This document shows positions 42,193 through 52,533 of a DNA stretch of 64,000 nucleotides, piece by piece. Below the pieces are notes generated by a model. That model saw nothing but the letters and a program-made list of their open reading frames with translations. It made no database searches and was not told where the DNA came from. The DNA is taken from NCBI GenBank assembly GCA_963575645.1, contig OY754466.1, forward strand, positions 1,714,001 through 1,778,000, read 5' to 3'. Origin of the DNA: Xanthostigma xanthostigma. Taxonomy: Eukaryota; Arthropoda; Insecta; Raphidioptera; Raphidiidae. The translations under genes and the position numbers were made by a program. Position 1 is the stretch's first letter; each line of letters starts with the position of its first letter.

Positions 42193-43172
42193 AGGCCGCT
42201 GCACACGAAGCTAGAAACACTGCCGGTCGGCAGACTGGCTGCGAGGCTTGAAATGACGTCACTGCGGGCTCACCTGCTAGCTCACAAGATTGATTTCAAA
42301 ATTAGAAATTAGAACGGGGGCTATTTGTCTTGCTTGGTCCTCTGCCTGCTCTGAGCAGGAACCAATCAGGAAACAGCATCTTGTCACGTGGGCGACATGA
42401 AACAAACACTGTGCCATAGTGTGTGTTCTGTTCAGAGACAATAGACGTGCATTTTTGTTACCGTTCTGTCACTGCACGCACATCGAACCCTACATAGCAA
42501 TCTACAGTAGGTATGTAAACACGTAAGGTGCACATAGGGAAATTAACATTGGGAAAAAATGACTGGATCAGAGTGGGCCTTGAAATCTTGTTTTTCAATT
42601 TGACAGATAATATTCTTTTGCAAAGTGAATGTGTATACTACCGAAGAAAATATTCAAATGATTACAACATAATCGGACTTTTTTTATTAATGGGACATTA
42701 AATTCCCAAAAATACTTAAATATGATGCGAGATCAAATATCTCCGCCAATTCGTGTAGAACCTAAAGACATTGGGTCACTGATTTACCGACGCGCATACG
42801 TCATACCAGTCAGACAATTTTTGAATGAAATGTTTCCAAACAAGATTTGTTTTATTTTTGTACAAAAAAATTAAAATAATGATTTATAAGAGCTTTTTAT
42901 TATTAAAAAAGCCAAGTAAAATAAAAATAAATCAAAATAAAATAGAAATCCTCAAGATTACCACGATAATTCAATAGAAATAACAATTAATGCAGTCATG
43001 ACTAACTCTGATCCAAGTATTTTTTCCCAATGCTAATTTCCCTATGTGTGCACCTTACGCGTTTACATACTGTATAAAAAGTCATTACGAAAATCAACGC
43101 TTGAAAAGTATAGCAGTAAAATCTAGCAAGGAATTTAGTGGCAAATTAAACCAGTTTCGTGTGCAGCTGCCT
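42193..43172 (-). mobile_element. Family G MITE containing a family F MITE (G5)
   Basis: It begins AGGCCGCTGCACACGAAGCT after TAA (42190-42192) and ends TCGTGTGCAGCTGCCT before TAA (43173-43175), so the 3-bp duplication is intact. The order is inverted relative to G4, placing the two G copies tail to tail. F2 (42505-43072) splits it at CAATCTA / TAAAAAG. Confidence 0.8.
42505..43072 (+). mobile_element. Family F MITE (F2), nested in G5
   Basis: CAGTAGGTATGTAAACACGT to GCGTTTACATACTG, flanked by TA. Colinear with F1 over 565 bp. Confidence 0.75.
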
Positions 43173-43372
43173 TAACACAGAGTTTAGAAGTAAAATTGAA
43201 AGGACCGTGTTTAATGAGAGCGTTGGTAGCGTGAATCGGCTCCAACGCCTTGTTAATTGTAACAATAATTGCGTTCATTCGCTTCTCCGTCCACATGTTT
43301 GTGGACGTATTATTCTTTCATTTGTTTTTTGTATGTTGGACCGTTTTAATGTGAATAGTATACAGTATGTAA

Positions 43373-43927
43373 ACACGTAAGGTGCACATAGGGAAATTAA
43401 CATAGGGAAAAAAAGAGTTAGCCATGACTGCATTAATTGTTATTTCTATTGAATTATCGTGCTAATGTTGAGGATTTCTGTTTTATTTTGATTTATTTTT
43501 ATTTTACTTGGCTTTTTTAATAATAAAAAGCTCTTATAAATCATTATTTTAATTTTTTTGTACAAAAATAAAACAAAAAAACAACTCCATCTTGTTTGGA
43601 AACATTTCATTCAAAAATTGTCTGACTGGTATGACGTATGCGCGTCGGTAAATCAGTGACCCAATGTCTTTAGGTTCTACACGAATAGGCGGAGATATTT
43701 GATATCGCACCATATTTAAGTATTTTTGGGAATTTAATGTCCCATTAATAAAATAAGTCCGATTATGTTGTAATCATTTGAATATTTTCTTCGGTAGAAT
43801 ACACATTCATTTTGCAAAAGAATATTATCTGTCAAATTGAAAAAACAAGATTTTAAGGCTCACTCTGATCCAGTCATTTTTTCCCAATGTTAATTTCCCT
43901 ATGTGCACCTTACGTGTTTACATACTG
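43373..43927 (-). mobile_element. Family F MITE, inverted (F3)
   Basis: CAGTATGTAAACACGTAAGG to GTGTTTACATACTG with TA on both sides. The interior runs opposite to F2 (CTCATCAAG-free, GTTAGCCATGACTGCATTAA near the left end). F2 and F3 lie 300 bp apart in opposite directions, so transcripts through both could pair over more than 500 bp. Confidence 0.75.
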
Positions 43928-44001
43928 TATGTGTCGTAAAATACCTAAAACCATTATATAAAGCTGAATTGATGGGGTTGATGTGTGTCGTGTATCGCGA
44001 C

Positions 44002-44983
44002 TAGTGATGTGTCGGATCGTTAAAAATGTATATCCGCGGATACGGATCTGAATACGGATATTTGGTTTCAAGTTCCGCGGATACGGATACGGATCTTAAC
44101 TTTTGTTAGAGTACGCGACGGTAAATATTGCACATCGACCTTTGGAAAGAGACTATCTATTATGGGAAAAATTTATTGACCTCTTTAAGAGTTAACTCTC
44201 ATAACATATTGTCTCTTTCCAAAGATCGATGTGCAATATCTCGTTATAAAAATAGTTTTTTAGTACCTTTGAGTTATGTACTATTAGTATGGTACTCACC
44301 ACGATAAATGTTTGCAATATAAAGGTGCCAAATACGATTTAAAAAAATAAAAAATAATCTGAATGGAATTGAACAGATTTTCATTATTACCTAATCACAT
44401 ATACAGGGTGAGTTTTAAGTTGATGCTTTTGTTTTGACAGCGTGTAAAAATCAAATAGACGAGCAAATATTTCAAATAGTTTTTTTATCAAAACTCAAAA
44501 ATAAGAGAGAAACAGCCTTTCGAAGTTTAAATAAATTTCATTAAATTTTCTTTAATTTTGAGGGTCGGTCCTGGGGTTATATTATGTCACTATGGAAATA
44601 AGTTGTTATTATCTCTCAAAAACAGAACAATACACATGTCAGTTTCAAATAAGCACCAACATACTTGATAATAACAACTTATTTCCATAGTGACATAATA
44701 TAACCCCAGGACCGACCCTCAAAATTAAAGAAAATTTAATGAAATTTATTTAAACTTCGAAAGGCTGTTTCTCTCTTATTTTTGAGTTTTGATAAAAAAA
44801 CTATTTGAAATATTTGCTCGTCTATTTGATTTTTACACGCTGTAAAAACAAAAGCACCAACTTAAAACTCACCCTGTATATATAAAATTTCATCTATGAA
44901 TTGAAAATTAATAAAGTAAAAGATCCGCCAAAAACTAACGGATACGGATCTTTCTTCTCCCTCGGATATCCGGCACATCACTA
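44002..44983. mobile_element. Family D hAT-like MITE interrupted by a fold-back (D4)
   Basis: TAGTGATGTGTCGGATCG to ATCCGGCACATCACTA. The body matches D2 and D3 up to CCTAATCACATA. A 473-bp fold-back element intervenes, and D resumes at TATATAAAATTTCATC. The flanking 8-mers differ, so no TSD is visible. Confidence 0.8.
44404..44876. mobile_element. TA-flanked fold-back element with 212-bp arms
   Basis: Counting the TA flanks, arms 44402-44613 and 44667-44878 are equal in length (212 bp) and nearly perfect complements, separated by a 53-bp loop. Ends are CAGGGTGAGTTTTAAGTTG and its complement. TA duplication and a CAGGGTG start fit Tc1/mariner-type ends. RNA read through it would form a long hairpin of about 210 bp. 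Confidence 0.85.
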
Positions 44984-45741
44984 ATACAGATAAAAAATCG
45001 GGGCTGATCTTTGACGTCATCTAAAAGAGAATTGAGGAAACGGTGAACATGTGCGTGAAGTTGTCGTTTTTTCCCCACGTAGGCAGCCATTTTCGTCCGG
45101 CTTTGAGATGGTAACTCTATAATTGCAATTTATTTTTGTATAGATGGAACACATTTTCTGTTATGTGATGCAATAATATTACTAAAATGAAAATATAGTA
45201 TGACGTGTGTACATAAAAACGTTATAATCTCTTAATCTGGATACTACAGTGGACTCATGTAACTGTAAGGCTTTTTGTTAAAATATTACGTAACATATGC
45301 AAAGAGTACAGAAAAAGTTCAAGTGTAGTACGTTCCGAAGAATGTAATGAAAAAATATGTGTTCTCTACATAAGCTGAAATTAATGTAATATGTACGTTT
45401 TGACATTTTTATTTTTTAAGTTTAAAATTTTAAATAGGCTTTGTCGAGAAATTTACCTCTGTGCCGCCATCTTCCGAAAAGAATTACCTGTGTGTTTTTA
45501 AACATGAAAAATCGGTTATGATTTATTTTTCTTAATAATGTTTGATTGTGGTCAGGGACGGATTTGCCTTGATATTTTCCTTTATTTTTTATATTTTTTT
45601 ATTTATACTTTTATTTATTTATTTATTTTATATTTTTCTACACACGTCCTAAACCCATACTCCTGCCCTAGCACTGGCTTCAGCTATGTTGGGCAGAATT
45701 ATTCCAACTTCAAAATTTGTAAAATAAATGTATCACAACTG
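44984..45741. other. No recognisable feature
   Basis: Unassigned; contains a TATTTATTTATTTAT low-complexity run near 45600-45630. Confidence 0.4.
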
Positions 45742-46004
45742 TTTTGGAATTAGGCTTTTGAAAAAAAAATAATTATCGATTTTTTTATTGTATTTTAAAA
45801 CTTTATTATAAATAATATTGATAATCGATGCGAAAAACTTTCAAAAAACTTTTTTTAAATTAATTATAAGCAATTTGAAATTGATAAAATATAAAAAAAA
45901 ATCACGTGACTGCAAACGCACTAAAATTGTTTTTGACAGTTGTGACGTCATAATGTTAAAATGTATATACGCAGTATACTATCAATGGCTTCTACATGTA
46001 TTAT
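45742..46004. mobile_element. Family N fragment, inverted (N2)
   Basis: Complement of N1 positions of about 19985-20240: AAATCACGTGACTGCAAACG, then TTGTTTTTGACAGTTGTGAC and TATACGCAGTATACTATCAA. The CCGACTTC terminus is missing. Confidence 0.65.
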
Positions 46005-46029
46005 TATAATAATATAAATTATAATAAAT

Positions 46030-46089
46030 AAAATTTTAATTCTAGTAATTTAGAGCATATATGCCTTAAATTACTAGAATTAAAATTTT
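46030..46089. repeat. 60-bp palindrome
   Basis: AAAATTTTAATTCTAGTAAT and its exact complement flank a short GAGCATATATGCC-like loop, giving an arm of about 23 bp. It could be a tiny MITE or a hairpin; no TSD is clear. Confidence 0.65.
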
Positions 46090-46383
46090 GTCGAAACTAT
46101 GAGAGTAATCGAATTTTATCAAGAGTACCTTTTTTGTAGTAAATGAGTCTCGTGATCCAGATTTCATACTCAAACTGATTTTTTTCCATTGGCGTAGAAG
46201 TTTTAGATGTTTATTTATCGAAAAAATCAAGTTCTACGCCCATGGAATGATATTCATCATTATTATGATATGGGTTTTATTGCCCAATAAAACTATGCCA
46301 ACGTACCAAATTTGAGTAAAATCTCATGAGCCGTTTCAAAGTTATAAAGCAAAAACCATTTGAAAATTGTACACTTTAATGCG

Positions 46384-46796
46384 TCTGGCAGGATGATAGA
46401 ACCCTCGAAACTGTCTGGCTACTTATGAAACATTATTTAATAGTTCTCCAAACAATATATATAAAATTCAGCTTTTATAAAATAACGTAAATATAATTAT
46501 ACAGATTATGATAGTTTAAGGGTGTCTGGCAGGGGGTTGGAACCATACTAAGTGTCTGGCAATGAGCGACGCGATTTTTAATATTGTTACGAACGAAATA
46601 TTAAAAAATTGAGTTTTATAAAATGACGAATTTGAGATGGAATTTTGTACACCTTTAATACCTGTTACCTGCCAAAGCCACCACTACTCAGGTTTCATGG
46701 GTGGGGATCATTCTTACCTGTATTGGAGACATCCATAGAAAAACTTTCAGCTTTTATAAAATGACGAAGGTCTGGCTGCCGCGGGCTCTTGGGCTA
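46384..46796. repeat. Diverged ~138-bp tandem repeat
   Basis: Related blocks CAGCTTTTATAAAATAACG (46472), GAGTTTTATAAAATGACG (46610) and CAGCTTTTATAAAATGACG (46747) are spaced 138 and 137 bp, each followed by a GTCTGGC-containing segment. GTCTGGCAGG also occurs at 46384 and 46522. Old tandem repeat, units strongly diverged. Confidence 0.6.
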
Positions 46797-47142
46797 TAAA
46801 TATATAAAAGGAAACCGTGACTGACTAACTGACTGACTGACTGATCTATCAACGCACAGCTTAAACCACTGGACGGATTGTGCTGACATTTGCCACACAG
46901 ATAGTTATTATGACGTAGGCATCCGCTGAGAACTGATTTTTGAAAATTAAACCCTCAAAAAGGGTGTAACGGGGGTTCAAAATTTGCATGGAATATAAAT
47001 GTATCATTTCGAAATTGCGCAGGATTACTCCAGTCAACAAATAAATAAACACGTTTTTCATGCTTTTTCAAAAACAACCCCTTCACAGGGTAAGAAGACG
47101 CGGAAAATCAACATGGGTGTCTTTTTCGAGGTTTGTCAGGAC

Positions 47143-47998
47143 CACATACTTTTATTCTATAGTAAAATCGCGATCGAACTATTAGGGTACAAACATATAC
47201 TTCTGTCTTTTTTTACGCCGTAAGCACTGGCGTATATACAATAGGGCAAAACAAGCACGGGGTACCCGGCTTAAGAAATTTCTAATGTGCCCCCTCCTGG
47301 GTCAAAAGCTTGGTACGCCCATGTTATAACGTCATAGAAAAAGACAAAGTTTTTGAAACAGAGATTCTTACTTTATTGCAAGTACATCAACCAATCCTAT
47401 CATCGGAGAAATCATAGGGAATTACATCGAAGAAAGAGACTCAGATATTACACCCATCCCCCGATTTACACGGTACTTGTTTTACACGTTTTCGCTTTTA
47501 CATGGTTTTCCAAATAAGTTTTTTTTTGTTTTTATCGCACTCTACTAAATGCTACTGTGATTGAACACGTGCGCTGTGTACACATCTCACGGGGAATCCC
47601 GAGCTTATGTGCTGACTTGCTGCACACGCACACTGTGTCTGTATTTCTTCGCATAAAATTAAAGTTTTATCTACGGAAAATTGTATTTGAGTGAAAATTC
47701 ACAGTTTCAGAACCTGTCAATGCATTTTATTTTTTTTTCTGTGTACACCTAAAAATATTGAAAAAAATCACAACTTTTAAATAGCAAAATTATGCATTTT
47801 CTGCAAGCTTTTCGATTTACACGGTTTTGACTTGAAAATTTTTAATTTTCGATTTACACGTTTTTCTCAGGAACGTATCTACCGTGTAAATCGGGGGATA
47901 GGTGTATTTTCAATACGCTTTGTTGCCTTCGCTCACCGCACATTGAGTAGATAGACAATGATTCATATAGTAAATTATTAAATATATGGTCAGGACGT
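47143..47998 (-). mobile_element. Family U element with 8-bp TSD, nested in S1 (U1)
   Basis: GTCAGGAC flanks the insertion exactly (47135-47142 and 47999-48006), while S2 shows the unbroken site. On the minus strand it starts CATATATTTAATAATTTACT and continues with CTCAATGTGCGGTGAGCGAA, the same sequence as the array units at 48306 and 52593. It is itself split by T. Its ends are CATATA / CACATA-like and very short. An 8-bp duplication suggests hAT or a similar family. Confidence 0.75.
47461..47904. mobile_element. Family T TA-flanked MITE, nested in U1
   Basis: CACCCATCCCCCGATTTACA and TGTAAATCGGGGGATAGGTG are inverted termini flanked by TA (47459-47460, 47905-47906). TTTACACG motifs recur six or more times inside in one orientation. 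In the U units GAAAATA and TATCTGCG are joined, which confirms the insertion point. Confidence 0.8.
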
Positions 47999-48305
47999 TG
48001 ATCGCGTGAATGTTATTAATTTTGAAATTTATTATGGGGGTCTGCGTCGAGAAAGGAATAACTATGGCAAATGATGGGAATGCATCCGTGTTTCGTCTCA
48101 ATCGCGTGCGAATCCACTAGTATCAGCTAGTATAATATATAGTTATTTCCGCTATAATACCAGAACAGATTGATTGTATATTGGGGTAAGTACTAATGGA
48201 ATAAGCTATCATCATTTAAAATCAATCAAATGTCCCGTATCGGATATTTAGCATTTATCAAATACGGTCGAATTGTCCCAAGTCCGTGCACTGCGATTGT
48301 GCTAT

Positions 48306-48458
48306 ACAACCATATACATAATAATTACTATATGAAGCATTGGCTATTTACTCAATGTGCGGTGAGCGAAGGCACCACAGCTTATCGAAAATATATCTGC
48401 GTCTCTTTTTTCGGAGTAATCCTTTGTTATTCCGACAATATATATTAGCATGGAGTAT
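48306..48458 (+). repeat. Family U array, first partial unit
   Basis: CCATATACATAATAATTACT to TATATTAGCATGGAGTAT, about 95% similar to the units at 52593 and 52792. The unit is broken at GGAGTAT by the 3' end of the LINE. Confidence 0.8.
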
Positions 48459-48585
48459 AGTTTAGTTTAGTTTATTAATTCTCCAGAGACAATACAAACA
48501 TTATATGGATTTGTCAAATACAAAAAATCAAATATAAAAATACATCAAATTTCTAACGTAAGAATTTAAAAGTTACAATAAAAAA

Positions 48586-51477
48586 TTATTTTGAATATTC
48601 CTGTATATTGTAAAAACATCCATCTATTAAAAACTTTTTTAAGTGTTTTTTAAAAATTTCTAAATTGTCAATACTTTTTAAGGAAAGCGGAAGATTATTG
48701 AAAAACCTAGAACCTGCGCACACAGGAGTTCTGCTATATGTTGTCGAATTAAATTTATAGTTCCTTAATTCTGCACACTGTCGAGTTCCGTAGTCATGTA
48801 TGGTAGAATTAGCAGCATAAAGTTGGTTTTTGAATTTAAAAACGTTTAGTAATAGTTTATATAAATATATGGATGTAAGTGTCATAATATTATATTTTTT
48901 GAAAATTTCACGACACGATTCACGGAATTTAACATTAAAAATCAAGCGCAATATTCTTTTCTGTAAAATAAATATGCGATTTACGTTAACAGACTGACCC
49001 CACAATGATACATTATAGCTAAGGTGACAGTATACTAGTGCGTAGTACATGGACACTAACTGTTCTACATTTAAAAAAGATTTAACATTTTTGATGGCAA
49101 AATAAGCACTGTTCAGTTTATTACAAATTTTGTCTATGTGTAGATGCCATGTTAATTTGTCGTCCATTACACATCCTAGAAAATTGCATGAATTTGATAG
49201 ATGAATACTAACAGAATCTATTTTCAGATTTAGCTTAGGCGTAAGTCTACGTTTGTGGAAGTAAATACAATTTGTTTTGGTGACATTTAATACTAATCTG
49301 TTTTTTACACACCAAGTGTGAAAATCGCTAAGAATTGAATTCACTTTAATCTCCAGGTCTGCGATGGTAGATGCACTGACCGCTATTGAAGTATCATCTG
49401 CGAATAGAGATAACTGTCCTTCTGATATATTTGTGGGAAGGTCGTTAATAAAAATTAGAAATAATAATGGACTTAGAACAGAACCCTGAGGCACACCTAA
49501 CTCGCAAGCATAGTCGATCGATCGACAATTATTAACAGATATCACAATTTTTCTGTTGGAAATGAATGACATTATCCAGTTGTTTATAACGCCGCGAATA
49601 CCCAAACAATTCAGTTTTTCTTGCAAAAATGTGTGATTGACACAGTCGAAAGCTCGAGTGAGATCAAAAAAGATGCCCATTACATGTTTGTTTGAGTCCA
49701 AGTTGCTGTTCAGGAATTCAACAAAATTAAAAGCTGCTGATTCACAAGAAAAATTTGCTCGAAAACCATGTTGAAGAGGTGTGATGAGATTATATTTATT
49801 TAAAAAAGTAACTATGAATTTATAAATCACTTTTTCGAATATTTTTGAAAAGGTTGAAAGCAATGATATGGGACGGTAGTTAGCTAAATTGTCTCGATCA
49901 CCTTTCTTATGTAGTGGTTTCACTAAGCAAGTTTTGAGCAAAGATGGAAAAATTCCATTTTTTATTGATAGATTTAGTAAATATGTTAGAGGGGTTAAAA
50001 TAGATTCTACTGTAGCTTTTAAGATTTTTATTGGCACTTCATCAATACCATACGAGTTTTTGTTCGATAAATTTTTCAGAGCCTCTAATATGTCACTTTC
50101 CTGAGCTTCTGGGATGTAAAGAGAGTTACAGATATTATCCGACGTTGTACAGTCCGTAAATAATGAGTTAGCATATGAAGATTCAATTGTTTCAGTGCCA
50201 ATATTAGAAAAGTATTTTCCAAAAATGTTTGATATTTGAGCAGAATCATTTACTTTAACACCTTCATGTGTTAACGTAATGAAATTATTGGACTTTGAAT
50301 TACTTTTAGGCTTAATTGTTGAGTTTATCACAGTCCATAATTCTTTAGTACTGTTTATGGATTCACTAATTTTAGTTTGATAAAATATTTTTTTAGCCTT
50401 ACTGATATTATGTTTGTGAATTTTTTTAAGTGACTTGTAATAGTTAATTAAATTTATGTCTTTTGTGTTTTTAACCAACCAATAAATGTTTTTTAACTGA
50501 CATGATTCATTGATAATTGAACTATTTATCCAGTTTTTATGATTGCTTTCTTTTATCTTGTGATTGCATAATTTCTTAGGAAAGCATATGTTCATATGCC
50601 ATTCAAATTTACTCCAGAATAATGAGAATGCATGCTCTATATCGTCACACTCTAATACATCAGCCCAATTTTCAGTAGATAAAAGTGTTTTAAAACACTC
50701 AATATTAGTTTGATTAAACGATCTTTTAGGCTCCTTATTCCCACTTTCCTCTTCGGTAGCTGTTACCTCATTTTTATCAGTCCAGATGCAAACCTGAGCA
50801 CTGTGATCTGATAAATCTGGATCATCAATATAGAACTCACAGTCAGCTGTATGAACGTTGGACACCATATAATCAATAGCACTGTTAATTCGTGTGGGTT
50901 CGTTTAGTGAACTCTGCAAATTAAAGTTAGAAAATAAATCAAACAATTGCACTTTATCATTGGTATCTTTAAGCATGTTTATATTGAAATCACCGCAGAG
51001 AAAAATTGACTTGTGATATTTGGTTACGTCATCAAGCACATAGTTTAATCTTTTAATAAAATTTTTGGTGTTAGATTTGTTATAATTGCTGCGATATACA
51101 CATATCAAACACATGTCTTTAGCTGATATGACTGCACACTCAAAATCGAACTCAATGTTGTATTTTTTTAAGTGCTGTAGTTCTTTACAAACTAATCCTA
51201 ATTTAACATAAACTGCCACACCACCATGAATATGTTTTGTTCTGTTATAATATGCAGCTAGATAATATCCATTTAGATGCATGCGATTTACTGAGGATTC
51301 CTGCATCCATGTTTCAGACAGGCAAAGAAAAGATGGGTTTTCATTTTGTAGGTAGATATCTAATAAATCAAGTTTGTTAGATAGACACTGGATATTAAGG
51401 TGTATAATTTTGATTTTCTTCTGATTCTGTACATCTTGATTTATAATTTTGTACTGTTGAGATTTGTTATTTTTCAA
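48586..51477 (-). CDS. LINE ORF2: AP-endonuclease and reverse transcriptase
   Basis: 963 residues from the frame-opening TTG. An AP-type endonuclease occupies about 22-235: LNIQ (N28), SETW (E55), GDFNIN (162-167) and SDH (223-225), the usual catalytic set. Reverse transcriptase spans about 500-780: KPLHKKGDRDNLANYRPISL, FFDLTRAFD (D605), GVPQGSVLSP and FADD (D694, D695). The C-terminal part (HDYGTRQ, then NNLPLSLK and IFKKHLKKFL) is typical of CR1/L2/Jockey-group proteins. It nicks target DNA and copies LINE RNA at the nick. No ATG occurs before residue 58, after the first endonuclease motif. The frame lies +1 to ORF1 and overlaps its end, so expression needs frameshifting, reinitiation or a lost ATG. 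No internal stop. Confidence 0.92.
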   Translation of the reverse strand: MKNNKSQQYKIINQDVQNQKKIKIIHLNIQCLSNKLDLLDIYLQNENPSFLCLSETWMQESSVNRMHLNGYYLAAYYNRTKHIHGGVAVYVKLGLVCKELQHLKKYNIEFDFECAVISAKDMCLICVYRSNYNKSNTKNFIKRLNYVLDDVTKYHKSIFLCGDFNINMLKDTNDKVQLFDLFSNFNLQSSLNEPTRINSAIDYMVSNVHTADCEFYIDDPDLSDHSAQVCIWTDKNEVTATEEESGNKEPKRSFNQTNIECFKTLLSTENWADVLECDDIEHAFSLFWSKFEWHMNICFPKKLCNHKIKESNHKNWINSSIINESCQLKNIYWLVKNTKDINLINYYKSLKKIHKHNISKAKKIFYQTKISESINSTKELWTVINSTIKPKSNSKSNNFITLTHEGVKVNDSAQISNIFGKYFSNIGTETIESSYANSLFTDCTTSDNICNSLYIPEAQESDILEALKNLSNKNSYGIDEVPIKILKATVESILTPLTYLLNLSIKNGIFPSLLKTCLVKPLHKKGDRDNLANYRPISLLSTFSKIFEKVIYKFIVTFLNKYNLITPLQHGFRANFSCESAAFNFVEFLNSNLDSNKHVMGIFFDLTRAFDCVNHTFLQEKLNCLGIRGVINNWIMSFISNRKIVISVNNCRSIDYACELGVPQGSVLSPLLFLIFINDLPTNISEGQLSLFADDTSIAVSASTIADLEIKVNSILSDFHTWCVKNRLVLNVTKTNCIYFHKRRLTPKLNLKIDSVSIHLSNSCNFLGCVMDDKLTWHLHIDKICNKLNSAYFAIKNVKSFLNVEQLVSMYYALVYCHLSYNVSLWGQSVNVNRIFILQKRILRLIFNVKFRESCREIFKKYNIMTLTSIYLYKLLLNVFKFKNQLYAANSTIHDYGTRQCAELRNYKFNSTTYSRTPVCAGSRFFNNLPLSLKSIDNLEIFKKHLKKFLIDGCFYNIQEYSK

Positions 51478-52525
51478 AAGTTGCCGCGGCTTGTCTGCGA
51501 AAAATATACCTCTTAATTATAGCGCCTTGAGGCCAGTTTTTACTGTCATAGAGCTCATCTAGCAAATCTTTATCTGCTCCAATTCTAAAACTTTTAAAGT
51601 TACCTTTGCTTGCTAAATCCTCTACAGTAAATTTATTGTTTTGATATTTGTTTTCCAGGTATCTGGTTATATTATCCGTGGATGTTTTTGAAGTGCACCT
51701 TCCTAAAAATATCCAGATTTTTGATTCTGCACATTGCAAATTCTCATTTGTTGGGCCGCTTCCTCTGATAATTCTTGGTTTCCGTTTTTTTCGTCTAACA
51801 GTTGTGAAGTCACCTTCAGAGCTCGTTTCAGTCTCCTCATCGTTTGGTGAGCGCTCCGTTATTAATTTCATTTCTGAAGAGCTACTAGGTTTTGGAATAA
51901 TTTCCGCAGATAACTTGACGTTGTTGGATCGTTGGTTGCCTACATTTATTTTTTCGTTATCATGTCCGTTATCATTTTTGACCTTGTTTTGTTTAGAAAT
52001 TAGGTTAGGTTCTTGATTCAATACTTGTGAATATTGTAATTTTTTTTCTATATTTTCCACTTTTGTTACTTCAAGTTGCTGTTTCAATGTTTGAATTACT
52101 ATATCTTTTTCTTTGTTGACCTTTAAAACTTCGTCTAACCGGCTGGTTAGATCTTTGATTTCATCATTCATCTTACTCTGATTATGGAGAATAAGATTAA
52201 TTTTTTCTTCCATTGTTAGCTCATTTATGCTTTCTTTACTGATATCACTGATTTTGTTAAAGTTACTCACATTTTCAGTTCTCTTTGTTCCATTTGTTTC
52301 ACCTGCTAATGTTTTTAAAGAGGTTATGTTATTGTCACACTTTTCACAGTACCATTTTTTTATTTCACCACTCGTATTCATATCTGAAAATACTTCAGTT
52401 GTGATTCCAATACAGTAAATATGATATGCATTTCCACATTTACTTGCACAACTTATAATGTCCTCATATTTATTAAATTTATTATTGCACTTAACGCACA
52501 ACGTGCCTCTCGTGAGAGGCGCCAT
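51467..52525 (-). CDS. LINE ORF1: PHD finger and coiled-coil protein
   Basis: 352 residues from the first ATG at 52525; the frame is open two codons further upstream but only with TTG. A C4HC3 PHD-like finger uses C10, C13, C26, C30, H35, C38, C60 and C63 (HIYC and WYCEKC visible). A lysine- and glutamate-rich coiled coil follows at about 100-165 (LTSRLDEVLKVNKEKD), then a basic linker with RRKKRKPR. A C-terminal domain has FLGRCTSKTSTDNITRYL and WPQGAIIKRYIFRR. PHD-bearing ORF1 proteins are known in CR1-type LINEs, and the C-terminal region is probably RNA-binding. Its stop overlaps the start of ORF2. Confidence 0.88.
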   Translation of the reverse strand: MAPLTRGTLCVKCNNKFNKYEDIISCASKCGNAYHIYCIGITTEVFSDMNTSGEIKKWYCEKCDNNITSLKTLAGETNGTKRTENVSNFNKISDISKESINELTMEEKINLILHNQSKMNDEIKDLTSRLDEVLKVNKEKDIVIQTLKQQLEVTKVENIEKKLQYSQVLNQEPNLISKQNKVKNDNGHDNEKINVGNQRSNNVKLSAEIIPKPSSSSEMKLITERSPNDEETETSSEGDFTTVRRKKRKPRIIRGSGPTNENLQCAESKIWIFLGRCTSKTSTDNITRYLENKYQNNKFTVEDLASKGNFKSFRIGADKDLLDELYDSKNWPQGAIIKRYIFRRQAAATFEK

Positions 52526-52533
52526 TGCCAAAA

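Larger units (their letters stand above)
46797..48120 (+). mobile_element. Family S Helitron with a nested insertion (S1)
   Basis: TATAAATATATAAAAGG and then GACTGACTAACTGACTGACT and GATCTATCAACGCACAGC open the element. It passes through TGACGTAGGCATCCGCTG and AACATGGGTGTC and ends GCGTGCGAATCCACTAG before T, a Helitron-type CTAG end. An 856-bp element (U1) interrupts GGTTTGTCAGGAC / GTTGATCGCG. This family is one I associate with lepidopteran genomes. Confidence 0.7.
48459..52533 (-). mobile_element. Near-complete CR1/Jockey-group LINE
   Basis: Minus-strand element of about 4.1 kb with ORF1 (51467-52525) and ORF2 (48586-51477). It ends in an AAACT-type tail (TTTAGTTTAGTTT on the plus strand at 48461). 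It lies inside the ~200-bp U array: GCATGGAGTAT on the left and ATATCTCTCTTTATC on the right are joined in the neighbouring unit. The 5' end is only a few bases before the ORF1 ATG, so the 5' UTR and promoter are missing or extremely short. The target duplication is at most a few bases (TAT). Intact frames suggest recent insertion. Confidence 0.85.

Noticed and set aside
50000-52000. Plus-strand frames within the LINE (for example 51648-52016, 122 codons)
   Set aside because: They are antisense to ORF1 and ORF2, which have clear domains.
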